64,000 bases of DNA from Platycnemis pennipes (Eukaryota; Arthropoda; Insecta; Odonata; Platycnemididae). The notes under the pieces are model-generated. The model did not search any database and had not been told where the DNA came from. It saw only the letters and a program-made list of their open reading frames with translations. Made by a program: the position numbers and the translations under genes. Of this stretch, positions 34,411-45,584 are shown piece after piece. The DNA lies in NCBI GenBank assembly GCA_933228895.1, contig OW121856.1, positions 21,531,805 to 21,595,804 of the forward strand. Direction: 5' to 3'. Numbering within the stretch: the first letter of the stretch is position 1; every line of letters begins with the position of its first letter.

Positions 34411-34557
34411 CGAAAGAAAAAGACTGGCAATTTTCCACAAGAATAAGGATTTTACTCAACCGATTTCGGTGTACAACACCTGATGATGGTGTTGTACACC
34501 GAAACCGGTTGAGTAAAATCCTTATTCTTGTGGAAAATTGCCAGTCTTTTTGTTTCG
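34411..34557. repeat. Near-perfect 70-bp-arm palindrome (Penelope-terminus-like)
   Basis: The left arm 34411-34480 and right arm 34488-34557 are inverted copies with two mismatches (G/C near the outer end; ATCGG versus ACCGG inside) around a 7-base centre TGATGAT. Each arm reads CACCGAAA(C/T)CGGTTGAGTAAAATCC...GTGGAAAATTGCCAGTCTTTT, a pattern typical of Penelope-element ends. On the + strand the centre creates CTGATGATGGTGTTGTACAC followed by CGAAAC. It sits in the 3' UTR of LINE copy 2, whose family terminus resumes after it. Confidence 0.92.
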
Positions 34558-34695
34558 TTTTTATGGTTTTTATAACAATTCGTAAATATGCCTATGGTTA
34601 GTGTTTGGTTATACTTATGGTATGGACATTTTAGGTTGCATATGGTGTGAATGACCATAGCCGTCAACGCACCTTAAACCTAACAGTACTACTAC

Positions 34696-34901
34696 TGCTT
34701 GACCATAAGACACATTTTGGAAAGTGCCTTTTTCTCCTTTTTAGCATGTACAATTGTCATTGAATTGTCATCTTCAGGGCAACCTTATATGCACACCCTC
34801 AGATCCTCATGTTGGAAATATTTTTCCATCCAAAAACTCCAATCATTATAATGTTCTCTTTCATTCAACTTATCAAATGTCAGTAATGTATTTGATGCCA
34901 T
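34696..34901 (-). pseudogene. Copia (Ty1-type) gag N-terminus
   Basis: Minus-strand start ATG at 34901-34899: MASNTLLTFDKLNEREHYND, then WSFWMEKYFQHEDL, then a stop, GCPEDDNS and EKKALSKMCLMVKQ. This is a typical insect copia gag start. Just upstream lies AGGTTATGGTCC (34917-34906), similar to the internal initiator-tRNA-Met primer site used by copia elements. Coding is cut at about 34696 by the 3' tail of LINE copy 2. Confidence 0.85.
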
Positions 34902-34917
34902 CCTAGGACCATAACCT

Positions 34918-36449
34918 GATGAGATATTTGGTTGGATGGTTATTGATATACAATGATGTACTCAAAACGGATCAACTTTTATTCTGTCTCATTACGGCAC
35001 ACATAAACATCATACAGTATCATTAGACCAGAAGTAAGAATGTATAAATACAAAAAAGTAATGAATTATACTCTGAGGTGCATCTGCTGCCATTAACAAA
35101 CAAAAAACAATAAGCACCATATGAGATTACATATACCAGAACAACATAATAGATCCTTTTAATACTGACAAATTATGATAAAATTGATAAAATGTAAAAA
35201 CTCCAAAACAGCAATGTGTGATTCATAATTGCCTTTACACAATTGGAGAAATTCATCCATTCTATAAATAGTATTTGTAGTTTAAAAATCTCAAACACAT
35301 TTTTACAAAGCAGAATGGCTTCAATATATTTTTTAAACAAAGGGTTAAATATAGGATTTCGTTCTTTCTCGTCGAATTATATTAAAAATAATTCTCAAGT
35401 TTCAAGCCAAGTAAGTTTTTGGTTGCTGACGTTTCGATGGAACACTCCTCCATCGTACTCAGAACAATAAAGCTTGCAGGGCATTCTGCCTGCGCTTATG
35501 TAGCCATCTAATGCATTGTTGTCTCCTTTTTTCTTTTATTTTTTGAATTAAGGGGGTTCTATACCTCCGCAGAAAACGGCTCTGCAGACCCTTGCGAGAT
35601 CGAAGATAACGAGTTTAATATAAGTCGCAGAGCTGATCGGGTTTCACTGATCGTTAGATTAAGGATCAATGTGAGCGGCTATTTGAACAGAATTTTCATT
35701 AGCAGTACTCATTAAAGAGCTTCAGGCACTGAAAATCGTAAAAATAGCCTGATTTCAACTTTTTTTCCTTTGACATTGAAACCGTAATGGAAACATGTGT
35801 TCAATTATCCGCTGGGATTCGTCCTTCTCTTCTACTATTATATCAAACTCAAAGACCTTAGGTGCATACTAAAGTTGCTATTTATTATTTTCCGAACCAT
35901 GTTTTCACTATTTTACGTGCTAAAAATCTTTCGTTCCGTGGCGCTGCTCTAGTCCCCCCCCACTCCCGCTAACGTCACCCTCCACCTCCTGGCTCCTTAT
36001 CTCTCTCTCTCTCTCGAACCATTCCAAGGCCACGTCCGAGCCACTTCGCCTCCCTCCGGCCCCTTGTCGAAAGCCAGAGCTCTCAGACCGAGCGAGCTCA
36101 GCAAGGATATTTTTTTCATTAGCAGGCAGGCACGTAGCCAGAAATTTGCTTCGGGGGGGGCTAAGTTTAGCACGTTTGGCCTAACTTCAATTCAGCCTTG
36201 CCCGTCGGTACCGACATGAAACAAATGTCTTCCTTCATTTTCAGTGCTCGGTATTTGCTTTCACAGTGCCCATTCCTATCTGTTTTCTCTGGTTAAGCTC
36301 ACTGTTTATCCTGTCATGAAGCAGTTAATTTAACCGGCCCCAGAACAGAAGTTCAAATCATGCATACATATCAGATTACTACAGATACATACATATCAGA
36401 TTGGTAGATTAAATAGTGGGTCGATTAAATAATTATCGGGGAAAATTCT
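34918..36449. other. Possible copia LTR, Penelope-type hairpin, unassigned repeats
   Basis: Bases 34918-35300 should contain the copia 5' LTR (minus), but no matching second LTR was found to prove it. At 35429-35463 the minus strand reads CTGAGTACGATGG...CCATCGAAACGTC, a hairpin like Penelope ends. Bases 35540-36450 contain unassigned, partly GC-rich sequence with short C and CT runs. Confidence 0.4.
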
Positions 36450-39400
36450 AGCTGAAAAAGAGCACCAGGAGAGAAATAGATTGGGAGAAATAATTTCAGT
36501 CATAGTAGTGAATTGTCGTAGTTTAAGAAATAAAGTAGCCGAATTTCACCACCTCATAAAAAGTACTGATGCTGATATAATCGTACGCACAGAAAGATGG
36601 CTTTCGAAGGACATATCAGATATGAAGTATTCCCTAAGTGTTTTACCGTATACAGAAAGGATAGAGTAAGCAGAAACGAAGGAGTATTATTTATAGCTGT
36701 GAAGGACCCGTATGTTAGTAGAAGAAAACTTATTTCAGAGCGAAGTGTAGTAAGTATTTGGTGTTCCGTTTAAAGTAAAAGTAGTGACGCAAAAAAAAGA
36801 TATATTTAGGTGCATATTACAGGCCACCGGATGCAGACATCAATTCTATAATGGAACTAGAGTCAGAGATAGGAACATTGATTTCTCGGAACAAATACAG
36901 AGGAATAATAGTAGGCGGAGACTTCAATCTCCCTTCGATAGACTGGAATACGTGTAGTTTTATAACAGGAGGTAAGGATAAGTAACTCTGCGAATCACTG
37001 TTGAACACCTTTACGTCACATTTTTTACATCTACTTCTACATAATACTCTGCAAGCCAACATAAAGGTGTGAGGTAAGTGGTGAATTCTCACCAAACATG
37101 CACTACATATCATGCATAAAAAAAGGAATAGTACTCGTATAGGTACTGTTCAAAACTACGCTATTTAAAAAAAGATAAAAATAGCGAAGCATACATTCAA
37201 AAACATGCCGTTAGTTGGGTTAGCTATAAGTCCTTATACCAACATGCAGGTACCAATGTTATCCATTGCTACACTCGTACTGGATATATTTACCGTTATT
37301 CATATCCCTCAATGTACGTAGAAAAAAGGCCATTTTAAATCTGTCAGTTTGGCAATCATTTTCTCTAATTTCGTGATTATGGTCCAGTCTACCATAGTAA
37401 GTTGGGGTTCACAAAATATTTTTAACATCATCACTGAAAATATGGTCTTGGAATTTGTTTTAAGAGATTATGTCTAAGTTTCAATCTGCTACGATCTTCT
37501 TCAATTCAAGTGCTAAGAGGAGAGCTATTCATTTTCCAAAAATTCATCAAGAGACAATTATTAAATTTTAATTCTAAGTGCCATGTATCACACCAATTTT
37601 CAATTGCTTGTAGGTCATCATTTAAATATTCTTTATCGTTTGGGCATAGAATTCCCCTGTACACTACAGTGTCATCGGCAAATAGACGAAGCTTACTTAT
37701 GACAACCTTATTGATATCATTTATGTACAGGAGGAACAGGAGTGGACCTATCACACTACCTGATGGGACACTCAAAGTGACTTTAATTGCCGGTGAGGTA
37801 ACACCGTCCAAAACAACCCTTTGCACCCGATCATGCAGGAAATCATTTATCCATGATTTAATGTTACTGTCTATGCCATAATATTTTAATTTCAAGATTA
37901 GTTTGCTATGAGACACCTTCTCGAAAGCTTTTTTGAAATCGAGAAATATAGCATCCACTGGAATATAATTTTCGCCAGAAACTAAAATATTTTGAGAAAA
38001 GAGAGCAAGTTGAGTTTCACATGATTTGCTCTTCCGGAACCCATGCTGAACATCGGCCAATAAATTCTGGCTATATAGTTGTCCCATGACTGAACTAATA
38101 ATTATATGTTCCAGGACCTTGCATGAAATGGATGTGAGGGATATAGGTCTGTAGTTAGATGGCTGCTCCCTATCACCACTTTTAAAAATGGGTGTTACAT
38201 CGGCTGCTTTTCAGTCCATCGGTACGACGAAACTTTAAAACAACTAGTAAAAGAACCGACCAGGGGAGACAACATACTAGACTTATTCGCAACAAATATA
38301 CCCGAATAAGTTCTAAATGTAGCTACAGACAGGAATTAGTGATCATAAAATAGTTCATGCGATATTGAATGTAGGCGTTGAAAAACATTATAAACCAAGG
38401 AGGAGGGTATACTTATTTGGCAAGGCTAATTAACGACGGTATGAAAGAGGAATTAAGGGAATCGTTTGATGTATTTAGCGAACAAAGCAAAGGATTAGAT
38501 ATAGAGGATTCGGGGAGAGAAATTCTTGAGGTCACCCGTAAAGCAGTTAATAAATATATACCAAGTAAATTGATAATACAGAGCATAGGTGGTATGACGC
38601 GGAGGTTAGGAAATCACTAAAGCGACGAAGGGTATGCCACGCTGAGATGAAAAATGAAGGACAGGGTCTATCGGTAGAGGAAAAAAATGAGTTAGTTCAA
38701 AACTATAAAAAATCGAGAGCATTAGCAAGGAAATCATGTCGGCAAGCGTTATCACATTTCAAGAGCAAGATGTTAGGAGAATATTTAGATAGCAATCCTA
38801 AAGTGTTTTGGTCATATGTGAGAGAGAGAACTTCAGGGAAATAGGTCCACAGTAGGTACACACACTTAAAAGTGATAAAGGAATTAGAGTCACCTGAGGG
38901 TTTGGAAAATGCCAATACTTTAAAAGCCTTCTTCCAAAGCGTATTCAACTCATCGTCACACATCGCAGTGGAACCTCCGCCGAAAACATTCAGTGAGCAA
39001 ATGCCCGAATTAAAAATTTCAGGTCGCGGAATAGAGCAGCAGTTAAAAAACATTAGTAAAAACAAATCACCAGGTCCCGATCAAATTCCTTCCCGGGTAT
39101 ATAAAACATTAGCTTCTGAAATAGCCCCCTATCTAGAAATAATATTCAATAAAACACTAAAGAACCGCACAGTACCTACGCAGGGATTGGAAAGTAGCTA
39201 ACATTACACCTATTTTTGAAAGCGGTGATAGGAAAGAACCTAGTAACTACAGACCCATTTCACTCACGTTAATCTCTTGCAAAGTATTTGAGCACATTGT
39301 AGTCAGTACAATCATGGGGCATTTGGATATCAGGGATTGCTCATAAACAGACAACGTGGGTTCCGGAAAGGTAGATCCTGCGAGACAAATTAGGCTTTAT

Positions 39401-40020
39401 TTGTACACGATATTTTAGTCAACGGCGAAAACAGTACTGAAGTTCATGCGATAGATTTAAGATTTTAAAAATGCATTCGATAAAGTACCACATGATAAAT
39501 TAATCTTGAAATTAGAGAGTTTTGGTTTAAATAATGACGTTGTGTGTTGGATAAAAGAATTCTTAAGTGGGCGAGAGCAGAGGGTTGTCATAGATGGTAT
39601 CATGTCAGACACAATCAAAGTCACATCGGGAGTTCCCCAGGGTAGCGTAGTTAGTTTTACGCTTAGACTTTTTGCAGACGATACTGTAGTGCGCAGGGGT
39701 ATATCAGAAGAAGACAGGAAGCAAGGATTTAGATATAATTCAAGACATGGAGGAGGAATAATTCTATAGAGCGATCCTATAAAATTAATAACACGAAGGT
39801 CGAAAGCGTTGAAACCATAAGGTATTTAGGTGAAACAATCACTAAAGATTTATCGTGGAGAAGACACATCCGGGAAATATGCGGCCGAGCGAAGAGAAAG
39901 CTAGGATTTATAAAAAGAGTACTTGGGAAATGTGACGAGAAGACAAAATAGCGATGTTACTTTTCACTTAGCACATGAAATATAAGCAGTTTAATCCGGA
40001 TTATCATGCCCAGTTAAAAT
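36450..40020 (+). pseudogene. CR1-like LINE, interrupted (pieces 36450-37014 and 38223-40020)
   Basis: The endonuclease is at 36481-36960: VIVVNCRSLRNKVAEFHHL, IVRTERWLSKD, then AYYRPPDADINSI and IIVGGDFNLPSIDWNT. After the interruption it resumes with VKEPTRGDNILDLFATN. Linker and RT follow: NISKNKSPGPDQIPSRVYKT, RGFRKGRSCET, FDKVPHDKLILKLESFGLNN, SGVPQGSVV, LFADDTVVRRG, and the thumb IRYLGETITKDLSWRRHIRE. The order and motifs are those of CR1-group LINEs without RNase H. Several stops and frameshifts are present. A reverse-oriented relative splits it between SLLNTFTSH and the VKEPTRG block. Confidence 0.9.
37020..38215 (-). pseudogene. CR1-like LINE inserted in reverse (5'-truncated)
   Basis: The minus-strand frame 38087-37506 is an RT: VQHGFRKSKSCETQLALFSQ, IFLDFKKAFEKVSHSKLILK, LSVPSGSVIGPLLFLLYIND, LFADDTVVYRG. 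Upstream (about 38215-38090, another frame) is TPIFKSGDREQPSNYRPISL. After a frameshift the C-terminus reads NHEIRENDCQTDRFKMAFFL and RTLRDMN (about 37380-37290). The 3' end is GGCTTGCAGAGTATTATGTA followed by GAAGTAGATGTAA near 37020, the terminus style of arthropod CR1 LINEs. Its RT is related to that of the surrounding element, so the two form an imperfect inverted pair. Confidence 0.9.
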
Positions 40021-40604
40021 CAGAACGATAAAATTTCTTGGAAAAAGTTTCGGGTCCCCCTCCGTATCGCCTGGGAAATTCGGGGCCCCAGGCCCTGTTC
40101 TCGAAAGTAAATTGAGAAAAGTTAATTGAGGTAAAATAGTTAAAATGGGGAGCTTGTGTTCAATAAGCTGACAGTAAAACGCAGAATAATGGTCACCTGG
40201 TCCGACCGAGTAACCATTTACCGTGAAATTTAATATTTCCTTTTTAATGCATTAGAATGGATCTACAGTAACTGGATTACTCGTGCAAACTATTGTACTA
40301 TTTAGGATCGGAAAAAATTGCTTCCAACACATATTGGATAAAAGTACAGGGGGTTGACTCCTTCAAGCACCAATCTTGTTTATGTAAGTAATGCTAAATG
40401 GAAGCGTATTTTACGTTTACGTCCGAATTGGAAAAAATCCGAATCTTACGAATATAATCAACATTTTCGTAGAACTGCAGTTTAGTTTTTCTCGTATATT
40501 TCAAAAAAATATCGGAGACATTTCATCCCTCTGAAACTGCGGCACTGTGATTCAATAACTTTTGAAAGGCCAATTTACAAACGTAAATTCCTGCTTGACT
40601 TCAA
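40021..40604. other. No gene recognised
   Basis: AT-rich spacer between the CR1-like LINE and the Mutator-like remnant. Confidence 0.4.
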
Positions 40605-41400
40605 GTGATACCACTGAAGAGACAAAGGAAGGAGACAGCTTATGAGCCTTCTAGAAGAAAAATGTTTGATATAAGACACCGTTTCACTTCTCTGTTAGCT
40701 CTGGGAAATAATGCACCATTTAGCTGCAAATACTGCAGTATATGTGCGAAATGCAGAACTATGAAAACACAGGCCAAACAGCATATGTGCTTCAAGAATT
40801 GGAACAAGTCCTCGACGGAAATGGAAGCCGACATAATTGTCGAGGGATTTAAAACAAGAGTAGAGATGCACAATTTGAAGTACCACCGGCTTATAGGCGA
40901 TATAATATGATGTGCTTGTCATGAATCTTATAAATGGGTGTTGTGTAATTAGTTTTATCTTTCTTCACGCAAATACGATAAAATTTCCATTTAATTCGTA
41001 GGGGATGGCGACAGCAGTGCTACCAAGAAATTGGCCGAACTTCTTCCCTACGGCGTTGATCTCCCTGTCATTAAAATAGATTGCACCAATCACTTGCCGC
41101 GATATTGCTGTAAGAGGTGGAGAAAAATAGCTAAGGAAGCAAACTCCACAGAAACAAGATAGACAATATTAAGGCGATGGACCGAAGGATGCTAAGAAAC
41201 ATGCATGGAATTAAATAATGGACCGCTAATGACACAATACACGAAAAAGCTACAATTGACCCACTAGAAAAAATAATAACAAATCAAAGTACGAAATACT
41301 ACAAAACGATAGAAAACAGTGAAAACACAGCTATGGAATGTGCAGCCTTAAATAAAAACAATCCAATTGACAGTTTCCATAGACCGAATGATATTTTAAT
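40605..41400 (+). pseudogene. Mutator-like (MULE) transposase fragment
   Basis: The frame 40605-40910 contains KNWNKSSTEMEADIIVEGFK and LKYHRLIGD, a motif set (KNWxGSSTxMEADIIVEGF...IGDGDSS) of animal Mutator-like transposases as I recall the family. The continuation GDGDSSATKKLAELLPYGVD and IKIDCTNHLPRYCCK starts at about 41003, after an 80-base gap that ends in an acceptor-like TTCGTAG. The gap may be an intron with a lost donor. After that the frame decays. Confidence 0.7.
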
Positions 41401-42149
41401 GAATAATTAAAGATCCTAGTCGGTTCCGGGATTAAAATGACACATATAATAAGCCAGTTTTTGGCATACTATGAAATAAAGTCACCCTAGGGTGACGAGC
41501 CATCAGTCAGTCAGTTTTATTTCATTGAATTACTGATGCTCAATTTTCTTTTTTAAGATTCTCTCTTTGGACTTTTCATCTATCGAATAAATATAATTTA
41601 CCGTAGTCTATAAAAAGTTTTGCTCCAGTTCACACTTACAATGACGTTGTGTTTTAGTTTTTTCTCGATCCCATTTAATTTCTGGACAAACTTTAGACGG
41701 AGTTACACTCGTATTTGAAAAATCTTGCAATAAAGGAATTAGGTTTTAGAGAAGCATTTTACTTCTGTACTGAAAATAAATAGCCCCGAATATTTTACCT
41801 GGTAGCGAGAGTGGACTAAATCAAATCCCACTTATAGACAAGTTACGTTCGTGTTAGGTGAGTAGCAAAGATAAGCGGATAGCTAAGATGAGGAAGACGA
41901 ATGAATCACTCGTAAACAAAGATTCCCTCGGCCTTCGTCCAAGGGGTCGAGTGACGACGTGTGACGCAATAGGCGATAAGGAACATTTGGACCGGTGGTC
42001 ACTCATTGGTGACTGAATAAATAAGCCACTCCCCAAACACCCCTCAAAGATGACCCCCTCCTCCCAGTAAAGTTACCCATCCCACTGAAACTGAAGCGGC
42101 GGCTCTCGGAACTAACCCCCGTGGCGGTTACTCAAGAGATATTGGTTTG
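41401..42149. other. No gene recognised
   Basis: It contains a perfect 16-bp palindrome GTCACCCTAGGGTGAC near 41480. Otherwise it is unassigned. Confidence 0.4.
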
Positions 42150-42490
42150 GTATAGAACAGCCTTAACAGTTTCCATTCGCTGCTGAGGATATATCCAGAG
42201 TCCTGATTTAAGGTGTTATCGTCCAGCCTGATTTCAATGGCCTCTTTAAGGAGATGATCCCAATACCAATTTGCTTTGGAGACCAGTTGAGCCTCATCAA
42301 AGGAGATGATATGATCTTCTGATGTTCCGATAGGCTATGTTCAGCCAAGGCAGATTTTTCTGGGTGGAACAACCTAATACACCTCCTGTGCTCTTTTATT
42401 CGGGTCTCTATCGTGCACCCTGTCTCTCCAATGTATACTTTTCCACACTGACATGGTATATGGTTAACTCCAGGTGTTTTGAGTTCCAAT
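42150..42490 (-). pseudogene. Penelope-like element 2: GIY-YIG nuclease fragment
   Basis: On the minus strand, GVNHIPCQCGKVYIGETGCT and RIKEHRRCIRL match the GIY-YIG nuclease of Penelope elements (usual GVY altered to GVN, YIG kept). A frameshift near 42300 follows; in the next frame the terminal nuclease part continues (ANWYWDHLLKEAIEIRLDDN, then QDSGYILS). Nothing of the reverse transcriptase remains upstream, so this is a 3' remnant. Confidence 0.88.
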
Positions 42491-43101
42491 TCCTGCCATC
42501 ATTGGTGATGAACATCACCTATCACGGCTTTTCCGATTCTGTAACGTGATGAGGTGATGTTCTTCACATTTTATTTAAGATTTGTGATTATGACATGCGG
42601 ATAATGAATGTTGTAGCATATTCTGGCAGTATCCATGACCAATTCATTTGGAATCACAGCCAGGCAAAGGCTCCCATGCGGGAGACGTACGAGCAAAGGC
42701 TGGGAAATTTTTTTTTACTCAGTATGTATGACATACTTTGAATACTGAGCTACAAGTGTAAAGTGCTTCAATTTGGTATTTAGTTCAGCTGTGAAGTAGC
42801 TGAAGTTTATATCATTAAATTAATAGGATATGGAAAACAACATTTCTGCCATATCTTTAATACTGTTTGGTGACCTAATGTTGCAGGTGTTTCCTGATAT
42901 TCCCTTGATCCTTGGCTCCTCACACCTTTGCCACATGCACCTGCAGGGACTTAACAGGCTCGATACACAGATGCACATTGCAGGGCACGGAACTGTGTTG
43001 AGCATCTTTTTGGTGTCTTAAAAGGACGATGGTGATTCATTCTAAGGAGTAGGATACTCAATTATTAGCCAGAAATTTTTGTGAAGACTGTCTTGGCTTT
43101 T
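42491..43101. other. No gene recognised
   Basis: AT-rich, unassigned. Confidence 0.4.
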
Positions 43102-44131
43102 CCCACATAGCAAAGCAAGCTTGTCCTTGCAAGATAGCAAGCTTGCATCGGCAAGGTTACACTGCAAGCTTGCAGCAGTTTCATGCAATTATACAAAGGA
43201 GCTGTACCCATGTACCTAGCGAAACAAATTAGTTATCACAAAAAAAATCACTACTTGCATGAGTACACCTATAGTATCAGAATTTAAAAAGAAAATGATT
43301 ATAACTCATTTACCTGCATTTAGAAATGTGCAAGTTATATTTCTTAACCATTCATGGCACACGTATTTGCTTGCCCTACGTGTCTTATCAACTTTGCGTA
43401 ATGGACCTGATGAACTACTTTTTACAACAGCTATTTAGCGCTTCTTGCATGAATTCATTAGTGATAATTAACTTTACAACAAATGGACATGGATATTTGA
43501 ACTATTAAAACATTTCCCTGACTACCATTTTGTGGCTAAAAATAAGCATGACCGTTATGACTATGCATAACTGATATTCTTTCAACTCCAGGAGAGATAA
43601 ATAAGAGTTTCCTCAGTAATGTGCCAATCGCCATATTCATCGGACGGGCCACAAGATCCTTGGTGATACAAATAAGAACCCTGACGTCAATACCACTGTA
43701 GCCTGTACTCAATCAATCTGTATTCACGAACTTTACAACCTTGTTCTTCTTTGTCTGTTAATTTATCATTACGTGCTTAAGTTAATTTTGTGCTAATTTT
43801 TCCTATTTACTCGCTTTTCTTCAATTTACTTGAATTGTTTTTCCCTTATGGGAAATAAGCCTTGTGCATTCATGCAAAGGTAGCTCTATTCCTCCCTTAG
43901 TAGGAACCCTATAGTTGCAATTGCCTTGGGCCTTGCACTATTGCTACCAATGTTGCCAGAGTCCTGCAGCAAAGTAGCCAAGGTTGACACACAAGGTTGA
44001 AGTTGAGTGCAACTTGCCCGGAACGTGTCAATATTGGCAAACTTGCAGCAGCCTTGCATCTAGATTGCCAATCTCGGCAAGCTGTGTGCTAACCTCCAGC
44101 AAACTTGCTGTAATCTTGCATGCTATGTGGG
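43102..44131. mobile_element. 1.03-kb non-autonomous DNA transposon with GCAAG-rich ends
   Basis: Terminal inverted repeats start CCCACATAGCA at both ends (left CCCACATAGCAAAGCAAG; right, reversed, CCCACATAGCATGCAAG). The subterminal 60-250 bases at both ends are crowded with GCAAGCTTGC, CTTGCA and GGCAAG motifs in both directions. No transposase is encoded. Target duplication is unclear (TT at most), so the superfamily is not assigned. Confidence 0.68.
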
Positions 44132-44694
44132 TTGCTACTCTACACAACAATATGATGCATTATTGATGAATGCAACAATCCTAATTTAATGCTTAAAAAA
44201 AAGTGCCGAAGTGATTCTTACATTGCATAGTAATTGAAATTAAGCTTACCTTGGTATTCTTGAAACAATAGGTCATATTTCCCTGTGTAAATACTAACTT
44301 TTAACTGATTTTCTTTTACTGTCTATCACTGCCTAGGGAGTTGGAAGATGAGGACAATGTTTTTGCATTCAATGGACCCCAAGAAGGGGATAGATTAACA
44401 ATAGCTAGACATTTTCTAAATGAAATGATAAATCAATAATTGGTAGGATGTTTGTACCATTTTGCTTAAGTGCGTAAGTATGCAGGCTCCTACTTACTTA
44501 ATTGCTTAGCTAAAGTATGTATTTAACCTAGTATTTCTTCAGCCATTGAAATGATGGTTAATGGAATTAAAGTTTTTAAAATAATTTTCATTTTCTATGC
44601 CACAACAATATCCTTAACATGAATTTATAATTTTTGTCACCAATACATATTACTATTAAATTAAAGAATTTTATATTAATGTATTAGTATTATA
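44132..44694. other. No gene recognised
   Basis: AT-rich spacer; nothing assigned. Confidence 0.4.
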
Positions 44695-45180
44695 CAGGGT
44701 GTGTTCCGAAAGTAATGCAATTATTATTTTTTAAAGTAATTTATTCAACAGATTTGCACAAACACTTAAAATTCTTCAAAGTACTGTCCTTGGGCCTCTA
44801 CACATTTTTTCCAGCGACTCTGCCATGATTGGTACATGCCCTGGAAGGCGTTTTCGGGGACCTCTCGAAAGGTCTTCGTCACGGTGATTGGATTTCTTCT
44901 ATGGATGGAAAATGGGTTCCATTCCATTGTTGTTGGTTTTGCTGGTTGACAGCTGCCTGCCGCCCAGAGCGTTGTTCGTCGTGAACCTCTTCCCGACTTT
45001 TAACCACCTCAAAACCTGTGAGCAGGACAGAGCGGAGTCCCCGTAAGCCTCCAGAATCATTTTATTAGTCTCCTCAAGAGATTTTTTCAGTTAAGCACAA
45101 AGCTTAATCGCGTAACGTTGCTCAATCGTAGATTCCATTTCTCTGTGACACGGTCGGCATGCAGAGGTTTACAATAACTG
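44695..45180 (-). pseudogene. mariner-family transposase, internally deleted
   Basis: The left terminus CAGGGTGTGTTCCGAAAGTA follows a TA at 44693-44694, as in mariner elements. On the minus strand, ATG at 45138 opens MESTIEQRYAIKLCA, then AYGDSALSCSQVLRWLKVGK and GGRQLSTSKT, which are the N-terminal helix-turn-helix region. The frame then jumps directly to the C-terminal AFQGMYQSWQSRWKKCVEAQ and GQYFEEF with stop at 44766. The catalytic D,D34D centre, roughly 220 residues, is missing. The right-hand inverted repeat was not found. Confidence 0.85.
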
Positions 45181-45431
45181 ACGTCTTGCCGCTTCCACAG
45201 CTTCATTGTCAGTGTCAGTGTCATTTATGAATAATTAATATTCTCTTAATGAAAAAAAATCCATGATAAGGGCTGTAAAATGTTTTTTAATTGATTACAA
45301 ATAAATACTAAATATGATTTAAGTAAAAAATAGTGAAATAAGTGGCAAAAAAGGAGTAAAAAATACTAAGCCAATGGGTTAAAGTATTGGTATTATAGTA
45401 TATATTAAAGTATTAAATAGTATTGGACTTT

Positions 45432-45584
45432 TTAATCATGCATAGGTTTTTTAACACTCATGAGGCTATCGGAAAGTTTTGCTTGGCTGCTACGAATGTC
45501 CTTTAAAATTTGTAGCATCTCCTTCTGCATTTCATTACTTTGTTGGCTGTTGTGTGCCATGATACATAAACTATCTGCTATGGA
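45432..45584 (-). CDS. Putative coiled-coil protein gene, terminal exon d
   Basis: A predicted last exon of an unrecognised minus-strand gene. Acceptor CACCTTCAG ends at 45585, the phase is 0, and the stop is TAA at 45434-45432. It reads SIADSLCIMAHNSQQSNEMQ and then ILKDIRSSQAKLSDSL, with heptad-like spacing. It follows exon c (58556-58453) if the piggyBac composite between them is ignored; the phases match. The function is unknown. It could be host-encoded or the accessory gene of another transposon. Confidence 0.45.
   Translation of the reverse strand, partial: SIADSLCIMAHNSQQSNEMQKEMLQILKDIRSSQAKLSDSLMSVKKPMHD

Larger units (their letters stand above)
28901..34696 (+). mobile_element. 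I-type LINE, copy 2 (full length, decayed)
   Basis: It begins with the same structured leader as copy 1 (ACCCCCTGCGGGTAGGGGG), has ORF1 and ORF2 in order, and ends with the family terminus GTGAATGACCATAGCCGTCAACGCACC (34651-34677). It carries many frameshifts and stops and a Penelope-like palindrome in its 3' UTR. It lies between two copia blocks of opposite orientation: pol at 28899 and gag at 34696. No clear target duplication was found, and the intervening copia sequence is missing, so the site was rearranged. Confidence 0.9.
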
